This document shows, in pieces, positions 58,333 to 64,000 of a stretch of 64,000 nt of DNA. How positions within the stretch are numbered: position 1 is the first letter of the stretch; each line of letters starts with the position of its first letter. The notes under the pieces are model-generated. The model was given only the letters and a program-made list of their open reading frames with translations, was not told the DNA's origin and made no database searches. A program made the translations under genes and the position numbers. The stretch is from contig NZ_JANUEM010000003.1 of the NCBI RefSeq assembly GCF_024809855.1, positions 62,001 to 126,000 of the forward strand. Reading direction: 5' to 3'. The stretch comes from Rheinheimera pacifica (lineage in GTDB: Bacteria > Pseudomonadota > Gammaproteobacteria > Enterobacterales > Alteromonadaceae).

Positions 58333-58749
58333 TTAGTTCTGTGCTGATATTGATTCAGCCAGTTGAAGGATGTGTTGTTTAATCTCGTCTCTGGCAGTGC
58401 GAAAGCCCTGCAGCAGTTGCTTTGGCGTTTCGCGACCAGCAGAAGGTTCATTGATCGGCCAGTGTAAACGTTGCACATTACCTAAAAATATTGGACACAC
58501 TTCTTCGACACATAAGGTAATAACGGCGTCTACTTGGCTACTGTCAATATCTTCAACCGCTTTAGCGTAGTGCTTGCTGATATCAATACCCAGCTCAGCC
58601 ATGGCAGTAACCGCATAAGGATTAAGCATTGACGGTTGTGAGCCAGCACTTTGTACCTGAATAGTTGCTGGCAAGTAATGTTTGGCTAAGCCCTCAGCCA
58701 TCTGGCTGCGGGCCGAGTTGGCCACACATAAAAACAGGATCTGCTTCAT
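58333..58749 (-). CDS. arsC: Arsenate reductase ArsC (thioredoxin-coupled)
   Basis: 138 residues, low-molecular-weight phosphatase fold. The P-loop CVANSARS carries C8, and the redox pair is C80 and C85 in TLCVEEVCP, the three-Cys arrangement of the Staphylococcus pI258 type. It reduces arsenate to arsenite for the Acr3 pump. Confidence 0.93.
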   Translation of the reverse strand: MKQILFLCVANSARSQMAEGLAKHYLPATIQVQSAGSQPSMLNPYAVTAMAELGIDISKHYAKAVEDIDSSQVDAVITLCVEEVCPIFLGNVQRLHWPINEPSAGRETPKQLLQGFRTARDEIKQHILQLAESISAQN

Positions 58750-58760
58750 ATTTTACCTCT

Positions 58761-59471
58761 CTAAATAGTGCCTTGGTTTACCCGGCTTGCTACCGCTTCT
58801 GCCGATTCTTTGCGCTCGGAATAACGATTTACCAGGTAGTCGCTGCGATCGCGCACCAGCAGGGTAAATTTCACCAGCTCTTCCATTACATCAACTATGC
58901 GATCGTAGTAGGGCGAGGGTTTCATCCTGTCGCTGTCATCAAATTCCTGATAGGCTTTGGCAACAGAAGACTGGTTTGGAATGGTCAGCATACGCATCCA
59001 GCGCCCTAGCACCCGCATCTGATTAACAGTATTAAAAGACTGTGAGCCGCCGCATACCTGCATTACTGCCAGGGTTTTACCCTGAGTTGGCCGCACTGCG
59101 CCAAGCGATAACGGGATCCAGTCAATTTGGGTTTTCATAATGCCGGTCATGGCGCCGTGGCGTTCGGGTGAGCACCACACCATGCCTTCACACCATTCTA
59201 CCAATTCGCGCAGCTCGGCTACTTTAGGGTGACTTACATCTTCGCTGTCTGGCAGCGGTAAACCTGCCGGGTTAAAAATACAGATTTCTGCGCCCATGGC
59301 ATCTAACAGGCGTGCAGCTTCTTCTGTTACCAGCCGGCTAAACGAGCGCTGGCGCAATGAGCCATATAACAACAAAATACGCGGTTTATGCGCTGAAGGT
59401 TTGTCGGCAAACACCTGAGCATTGTCCGGCTGTTGCAATAGCGCTGGATTAATATTAGGTAAGTTGTGCAT
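58761..59471 (-). CDS. arsH: ArsH NADPH-dependent FMN reductase
   Basis: 236 residues, flavodoxin fold: [13 protein letters not shown] binds the FMN phosphate, with [20 protein letters not shown] and [24 protein letters not shown] following. ArsH reduces quinones and oxidises trivalent methyl-arsenicals, giving organoarsenic resistance. It begins 3 nt after the arsR stop and is translationally coupled to it. Confidence 0.95.
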   Translation of the reverse strand: MHNLPNINPALLQQPDNAQVFADKPSAHKPRILLLYGSLRQRSFSRLVTEEAARLLDAMGAEICIFNPAGLPLPDSEDVSHPKVAELRELVEWCEGMVWCSPERHGAMTGIMKTQIDWIPLSLGAVRPTQGKTLAVMQVCGGSQSFNTVNQMRVLGRWMRMLTIPNQSSVAKAYQEFDDSDRMKPSPYYDRIVDVMEELVKFTLLVRDRSDYLVNRYSERKESAEAVASRVNQGTI

Positions 59472-59474
59472 AGG

Positions 59475-59849
59475 TTACTCCGGATCACGAGATGGCTGAT
59501 CACAAGATTGCGGCGTAAGCGGGCAACACAGGCCATCGCTGCCAGCAACGGTTGTTGCTGTATCGGCCACAAGCTGTAGCAGGCTCATTAGTGGTAACAA
59601 GCTGTTAAGGTTAAGCGAGTAACACACGCGCGGGTGTTCTATTTCACCTGCCACCACGCCAGCGGCTTTTAGAATACGCAAATGCTCTGATACCGTAGAT
59701 TGCGCCAGGCCAACTTCGTGGGTTATCTCGCCGCCAATGCAGGAGGTTTTGCTAAGCAGCAAACGGATAATTTGAATGCGTGCCGGGTGTGCTAAAGCTT
59801 TGGCAATAGCTGCCAGTTGCTCATTGGATGGATCGTTTTCTGTGCTCAT
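59475..59849 (-). CDS. arsR: ArsR-family arsenic-responsive repressor
   Basis: 124 residues with a winged helix (LAHPARIQIIRLLLSK, then EITHEVGLAQSTVSEHLRILKAAGVV). The sensor Cys are unlike the E. coli CVC pair: one lies in KTSCIGGE, and a Cys-Cys plus a further Cys lie in the C-terminal tail (GLCCPLTPQSC), an arrangement used for As(III) in some ArsR branches. First gene of the five-gene operon, with an operator 8 bp before its ATG. Confidence 0.92.
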   Translation of the reverse strand: MSTENDPSNEQLAAIAKALAHPARIQIIRLLLSKTSCIGGEITHEVGLAQSTVSEHLRILKAAGVVAGEIEHPRVCYSLNLNSLLPLMSLLQLVADTATTVAGSDGLCCPLTPQSCDQPSRDPE

Positions 59850-59857
59850 TTATTTTA

Positions 59858-59877
59858 TTATCGTTATTCGACGATAA
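59858..59877. promoter_or_regulatory. ArsR operator
   Basis: TTATCGT and ACGATAA are perfect inverted copies separated by 6 bp, ending 8 bp before the arsR ATG. Position between promoter and start codon fits repression by ArsR. Confidence 0.78.
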
Positions 59878-59903
59878 ACGAAGTTTGCGCCTATAGTAAG
59901 GCG

Positions 59904-59999
59904 ATGTCAAATATCAAAATGAAAAAGGCGGGTGGTTACTGGGCGCTGCTATTTGTATTGCTTAGCTATATTGGTACAGCGGCTCAGCTACGACATTAA
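59904..59999 (+). CDS. Possible small membrane protein (31 aa) divergent from arsR
   Basis: ATG at 59904 opens a 31-residue frame: a Lys-rich start (MSNIKMKKAGG) and a single hydrophobic helix (YWALLFVLLSYIGTAAQL). The ribosome site is weak (AAGG too close to the ATG). It is divergent from arsR and would overlap its promoter region. The rest of the 337-bp gap 59850-60186 shows nothing else. Weakly supported. Confidence 0.25.
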   Translation: MSNIKMKKAGGYWALLFVLLSYIGTAAQLRH

Positions 60000-60186
60000 G
60001 CGTTGCAGCTTTATGCAGATCATATTTTTTGCAGCAATACCTGTCCTGGATGTTGCACAGCTAACTTGGTGCTACGTGTTAAAACGGTCATATCAGCCTC
60101 ACTGAAATTCATCTTAACCTTAAAGCGTTACCTGTGGCGTAACTATTAAAGTGTAGTGTGAAAAATGCTCAGCCTCAACACGGGAG

Positions 60187-60840
60187 CTAAGAAGCATTGT
60201 TAGGTGGGCGCTGAAATTGCAGAAGCAAGTTTGCGTGCTGTTGAAGCATCAGCCGCTTCTCTTCTGATGTTGCTGCTATTAATACGCCGGATACCACGTT
60301 GTTACTCACGCCAGACCATTTCATAAAGGACATTTGCGTACAAGAAGTGCTTGCAGCCGTGTCATCGTAGGCAATTGCGATCGCTACGAAAAAGCCTGGG
60401 TCGTTGTAGTTAGCCACATCTGATCCTGGAAAGTTGTCTGGAACAACCTGAATATAGCCACTCTTGACATTCCATTCCGTATTAGGCATTGCATCGTCGG
60501 CTATTCCTATAGGAAAGGCTTTGACCTCTTTGCGCTGTTCATACGGTAGTACAAATGCAAAACCCGAGACGTTGTATGCAGGACGACGGCCGGAGTTACG
60601 AATGTAGCCTGATATGATGCCTACTCTAGGATCAAGAATTTCTTTCTCAGTACTGAGAGCTTTTGAGACTGTCGGGCGTGTGAGAGAAAAGCTAGCAAAA
60701 GTAAATAGAGGCCGTGACTCGAGAAATTCGGCACGTTTAGCTAGGTTACTTTGCTTACGGGTGCTGGCAGCAAAATAAGTAGCCAAGCATGCCGCTAGAG
60801 CTGAGATACAGGTCGCGACAGCGGTTAGTCCCTCCCACAT
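60187..60840 (-). CDS. Orphan membrane-anchored protein of unknown function
   Basis: 217 residues from an ATG with GGAGG just upstream. One N-terminal membrane helix (~5-26, GLTAVATCISALAACLATYFAA) is followed by a soluble domain with YIRNSGRRPAYNVSGF, a pattern often seen in small single-helix proteins of mobile regions. I recognise no family. Base and codon use differ from the housekeeping neighbours, and there are no co-directional partners within 200 bp, so recent transfer is plausible. Confidence 0.72.
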   Translation of the reverse strand: MWEGLTAVATCISALAACLATYFAASTRKQSNLAKRAEFLESRPLFTFASFSLTRPTVSKALSTEKEILDPRVGIISGYIRNSGRRPAYNVSGFAFVLPYEQRKEVKAFPIGIADDAMPNTEWNVKSGYIQVVPDNFPGSDVANYNDPGFFVAIAIAYDDTAASTSCTQMSFMKWSGVSNNVVSGVLIAATSEEKRLMLQQHANLLLQFQRPPNNAS

Positions 60841-61041
60841 GTTACCTCCAAAGTCTCCATAGTGTAATCAAACGCCATAAGCGTCTAAATACGGATTAAC
60901 CAGCCTTTGAGTATTTAATACAGTTCACATTACTCCGTCTTTCAATTGCTTACAATGGCTTACAGGTGCAAGCGTTTTCAGCTTGCAGTAATAGTAACGA
61001 AAGCATGCAGTTTATAATGTCGAACTGTATCCACAGGCGGG

Positions 61042-61803
61042 TTATTCGCGGTATGGCTGCTTTAGCACTGGTGCTAATTCGTCTGGAATTGTTAGCCGGA
61101 AAAACTGCTCAGTATCGTAATTATCGCGCGACTCACTGATCCGTTTTACGTGGATGCTGCTAAATTCTGAACGCGCAGGTTCTTTACCTGTATAGAGGTA
61201 AATATCAAACGGAGTGCGGAACAGGCCAACAAACTCTAATGCCGTAATGCTTGGTACCAGTGATTTTTTATAACGATTAATTGCTCTGGTTACAACACCT
61301 TCTTCTACTTCGCTACGTAAAATAACGCGGTTGTAGAATTCCTGATAATCAGCTTGCTCGATCTCTTCGGTAGGTTGAGGAGCCTTATGTTGAAAGTAGC
61401 GAAAACCAGATCGCACAAAAGATTCATAGTTGTATTGTGTCCCTTCGTTGCGATCGAGTTGTACAGGTACACTATCTTCCAGGAATAATTGAATTTGTAG
61501 TACCGGCAACTTATCTCGATATTCATGCGGCTCATACATTGCATAAACAGCATCTCGATTGGCAAATACCGTCCAGTAGATACGAATTGCTAATACACCA
61601 GAGTTAAGTTCAATAGCGTTTGTCGGATCCAAGCCGAAAATCTCAGCAAAACGTGCGGTGTATACCATTTGCTCGTTTAGCAAAGAATACTGCTTAGGAT
61701 CATGCTTTGGTATGTTTTCGGGTTGTTCAGGTGCTGACAAGGCATTAGGCTCTGAGCAACTCAGCAATGCAATAGACGCCAACAGTAATAACAAAAAACG
61801 CAT
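61042..61803 (-). CDS. Lipoprotein of unknown function, partner of the lipase
   Basis: The ATG at 61803 has GGAG upstream, inside the end of the lipase gene, and gives 253 residues with a lipoprotein signal (MRFLLLLLASIALLSC, Cys at 16). The mature part is acidic, unrecognised, and carries no catalytic motif I know. It begins 4 nt after the lipase stop, so the two are coupled. A periplasmic lipoprotein encoded right behind a signal-less lipase is the layout of an immunity protein for a secreted lipase toxin; this is inference. Confidence 0.75.
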   Translation of the reverse strand: MRFLLLLLASIALLSCSEPNALSAPEQPENIPKHDPKQYSLLNEQMVYTARFAEIFGLDPTNAIELNSGVLAIRIYWTVFANRDAVYAMYEPHEYRDKLPVLQIQLFLEDSVPVQLDRNEGTQYNYESFVRSGFRYFQHKAPQPTEEIEQADYQEFYNRVILRSEVEEGVVTRAINRYKKSLVPSITALEFVGLFRTPFDIYLYTGKEPARSEFSSIHVKRISESRDNYDTEQFFRLTIPDELAPVLKQPYRE

Positions 61804-61807
61804 GCGG

Positions 61808-62530
61808 CTAACTCCAACTAATTGGTTTAGTAAATTCAGGCTCTGTCGCAATTAATTGTACTAAACCAGCCATGCTATGGGCGCATAATGTGCGTTGCCC
61901 GGCTTGTGCCGCGCCAAGTGCGGGAGATATTCTGCCAGCCAGGCTGATATTGCCACATTGATTATTGCTAAGCGTGCGGGTATTGCCGGTAATTCGGGGG
62001 CCGGTGCCTACTGAGACGGTATCGTGCTCGCTGCGGATATGCAGCACCTTTTTAAAGTTATTGCGGTAACCACTTAAACGGACACGGTTAATTAAATTAC
62101 CAATTAAACCAAAGTTAGAGCTGGTTGCAGCCCTTAACATACCCGGTGCATTAAAAGTGACCAGAGGTAAAGGTGAACTGTGTTTAGCCGATAATAACGC
62201 TGCTAAACCGCCGCCCAAGGAATGGCCTGTTACATAAAAATTATCAGTGTTAACTTCCGCCCGATCAAACGCCAAATTAAGCGAATCTCTCGCTGGTCTA
62301 TACTGGGTTGGCATGCCCCCAGCAAACAATGTGGCATTGCTGGGGACATCATGACGCAGATCATCGGTACCGCGTACAGCTAAAATGGCGATATCACCTT
62401 TTTTGAACAGGGCGGCGTAAAAACCATACGGAATGCGATTATATTCTTCGATTAATCGCAACCCAGGTACAGAAGGGGCTGTTTCATATACTGCACTGCA
62501 ACATTTCGCTAAATCTAATACAGAGGCCAT
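61808..62530 (-). CDS. Lipase_3-type alpha/beta hydrolase without signal peptide
   Basis: 240 residues. The nucleophile elbow is GHSLGGG (YVTGHSLGGGLAALLSA), RGTDDLRHD is the class-3 lipase pattern before it, and catalytic Asp and His candidates are in SEHDTVSVG and LCAHSMAGL. There is no signal peptide or membrane helix, so secretion would need a contact-dependent or other one-step system, or the enzyme acts inside. A lipoprotein gene follows after 4 nt. No VgrG, Hcp or PAAR gene is in the window. Confidence 0.82.
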   Translation of the reverse strand: MASVLDLAKCCSAVYETAPSVPGLRLIEEYNRIPYGFYAALFKKGDIAILAVRGTDDLRHDVPSNATLFAGGMPTQYRPARDSLNLAFDRAEVNTDNFYVTGHSLGGGLAALLSAKHSSPLPLVTFNAPGMLRAATSSNFGLIGNLINRVRLSGYRNNFKKVLHIRSEHDTVSVGTGPRITGNTRTLSNNQCGNISLAGRISPALGAAQAGQRTLCAHSMAGLVQLIATEPEFTKPISWS

Positions 62531-62689
62531 TACTATTCCTTGTAGAGTGAAGTACCTGAATAGTATTTGGCTGCTTATTTGTTGTCAAATTGTTCTATTT
62601 GTGTATGGGTTGTTGTTTTGTGTCTAGGGCAGATGATCTTGAGCATAAAACTGCGCTGCACAAGCATAGTTTTAAATGCTACAGCCGGT

Positions 62690-64000
62690 TTACCCCGGCA
62701 CTGCATCCACCAAGCCCGGGCAATCGAGCACAAAAGCAATTTTTTTCAGCGATTTTTGCTCCTGCATTAAATCGGCTGCCAGCAAGCTTTGTTGTGTTAG
62801 CCAGTCTGTGCTGAGTTTAAGTTGTAGATACTGGCTACCGGCTTCGGCTTGCAGTTCTGGCAGCAGGTCGTCGCGGCGCTTTTGGTTCAACAGTACTGCC
62901 AGGCGTAACAGCACCAGCAGATATATCACTTGCGGTAGTTGATACAAACTAAAGGCCGGTATTTCATCGGCACGGATTTTACGGCGGTGAAACCGCACCA
63001 GGGTGGCGATAAGTTGCTGTTGTTCCTGGTTAAAACCGGGCAGGTTGGCATTTTGCAGAATATAGGCCGAGTGTTTTTGTACGCCGGACGAGTTAATGTG
63101 CAGGCCCACTTCGTATAAAGTAGCGGCCCAGCCCAGTAATACTGCATCTTCATCGGTCAGTTGCCACTGGCTACGTACCTGGCTAAACAATAGCAGTGCG
63201 GTTTGGCTAACCCGCTCTGCCTGCGCCATATCAACGTCATACCGGCGTTGCAGGCTAGCCACGCTATGTTCGCGTATATCCAGATGCTGCAGCCGGTCGC
63301 TCATTTCGTACAGTACGCCTTCGCGCAGGGCTGCATCGATATAAATCAGTTGCTCAATTTGCAGTAGATTAAAGGCGGCAATCAAAATGGCCAGGCCAGA
63401 GCAAATCAGCAGTTTGCGATCATCTGTCAGGCCGGGTAAGTCCAGCTGATAGCTGTTTTCCTGCTGCACCAGATGCTCTTTTAGTGCCAGCAGGTGTGAA
63501 AGCTCCAGTGCATTGCTGCTTAACCCCATACCGATAATAATATCGCGGATGGTTTTTACCGTACCGGAGGTACCGACTGCCTGCTGCCAGCCTGCGGCTT
63601 TAAAGCTGCTGACAATCGGCTCCAGCTCTTGCTCGGCCTGTAGAACAGCGCGGTTGAAACGTTTGTCACTAATGCGGCCCTGGGCAAAATGTTGCAACGC
63701 GTAGCTGACACAACCCATATTGCGGCTGCTTAGCCGCAGGGGCTGCACACCCTCGCCAATGGCGAACTCGGTACTGCCACCGCCGATATCTATTACCAGC
63801 CGCCGGCCGGAGAAATGCTCGAAATGTGCTACACCCTGATAAATAAAACGGGCTTCTTCCTGGCCAGAGATCACTTCTATCGGAAACGGGAATACGGCTT
63901 TGGCGCGGCGTAAAAAGGTGGCAGAGTTACGTGCCCGGCGCAGGGTGTAGGTGGCAATAACCCGCACTGACTGTGGCGCAAAAGGAATTAAGGTATCGGC
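62690..64000 (-). CDS. ppx: Exopolyphosphatase (Ppx/GppA family), N-terminus beyond window
   Basis: The frame is open to the right edge (436 residues seen, roughly the N-terminal sixty missing). Actin-like ATPase motifs: VIDIGGGSTEFAIG, GTSGTVKTIRDI, and the SGQEEARFIY segment. The C-terminal helical HD-like part carries AATLYEVGLHINSSGVQKHSAYILQN and NLPGFNQEQQQL, which follow E. coli Ppx more than GppA. It releases phosphate from polyphosphate. It reads in the same direction as the lipase pair and across 8 kb of mostly accessory genes from phoR. Confidence 0.9.
   Translation of the reverse strand, partial: ADTLIPFAPQSVRVIATYTLRRARNSATFLRRAKAVFPFPIEVISGQEEARFIYQGVAHFEHFSGRRLVIDIGGGSTEFAIGEGVQPLRLSSRNMGCVSYALQHFAQGRISDKRFNRAVLQAEQELEPIVSSFKAAGWQQAVGTSGTVKTIRDIIIGMGLSSNALELSHLLALKEHLVQQENSYQLDLPGLTDDRKLLICSGLAILIAAFNLLQIEQLIYIDAALREGVLYEMSDRLQHLDIREHSVASLQRRYDVDMAQAERVSQTALLLFSQVRSQWQLTDEDAVLLGWAATLYEVGLHINSSGVQKHSAYILQNANLPGFNQEQQQLIATLVRFHRRKIRADEIPAFSLYQLPQVIYLLVLLRLAVLLNQKRRDDLLPELQAEAGSQYLQLKLSTDWLTQQSLLAADLMQEQKSLKKIAFVLDCPGLVDAVPG

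Noticed and set aside
60967-60987. TGCAAGC/GCTTGCA hairpin with 7-nt loop after the lipoprotein gene
   Set aside because: Considered as a terminator or integron-type site, but there is no T-run and no attC-like core sites or integrase.

Overview
The window looks like chromosome from a free-living, polysaccharide-degrading gammaproteobacterium of the Alteromonadales type (Rheinheimera, Alishewanella, Arsukibacterium or Shewanella relatives). This placement is inferred from three things: large TonB-dependent receptors next to glycoside hydrolases, an N-acetylglucosamine (GlcNAc) pathway built from the Shewanella-type enzymes (NagK, SIS-type NagB-II, NagP, LacI-type NagR), and a GC content near 50%. 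I see no rRNA, tRNA, CRISPR array, integrase or complete insertion sequence.

Layout. 1-4.5 kb: a MetX-like secreted hydrolase (cut by the window edge) and a GntP-type permease, divergent from a TonB receptor. 4.5-9.6 kb: an ERIC-type palindrome, then a LuxR-type response regulator facing tail-to-tail an SSS-transporter/histidine-kinase hybrid (CrbS/CrbR-like), followed by 3-hydroxybutyrate dehydrogenase. 10-11.6 kb: an AbgT transporter. 11.6-25.1 kb: a complete chitin-sugar module with nagR, a TonB receptor, cupin and SapC accessory genes, a GH20 hexosaminidase and nagK-nagB-II-nagA-nagP, with three copies of a TGACA-N(4)-TGTCA type operator. 25.1-30.2 kb: Wzi-like porin and coaD, a TetR regulator, and kbl-tdh for threonine breakdown. 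30.3-35 kb: a PEP-CTERM protein, tandem hairpin repeats, a large secreted subtilase and a diguanylate cyclase.

35-52 kb is a phosphate-starvation region: two tandem pstS genes, pstC-pstA-pstB-phoU, two porins and phoB-phoR. Pho boxes made of 7-bp units every 11 bp are readable before both porins, phoB, pstC and probably the second pstS. A laminarin-type module (GH16 lipoprotein plus a TonB receptor) sits between the two Pho porins. Ppx, which also acts in phosphate metabolism, is at 62.7-64 kb.

51.8-62.5 kb, between phoR and ppx, looks like accessory cargo. It holds an SDR/unknown gene pair, tag, a secreted M20 amidohydrolase, a metallo-beta-lactamase-fold gene broken at a G6 run, a five-gene arsenic operon (arsR-arsH-arsC-acr3-phosphatase) with a clear ArsR operator, an orphan membrane-anchored protein, and a signal-less lipase paired with a lipoprotein. 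That last pair has the layout of a toxic lipase with its immunity protein. No wholly unknown multi-gene system is obvious. The items most worth checking are the lipase/lipoprotein pair, the phosphatase in the ars operon, the duplicated Cys-Cys modules on the GH16 enzyme, the G-run frameshift, and the regulatory sites.
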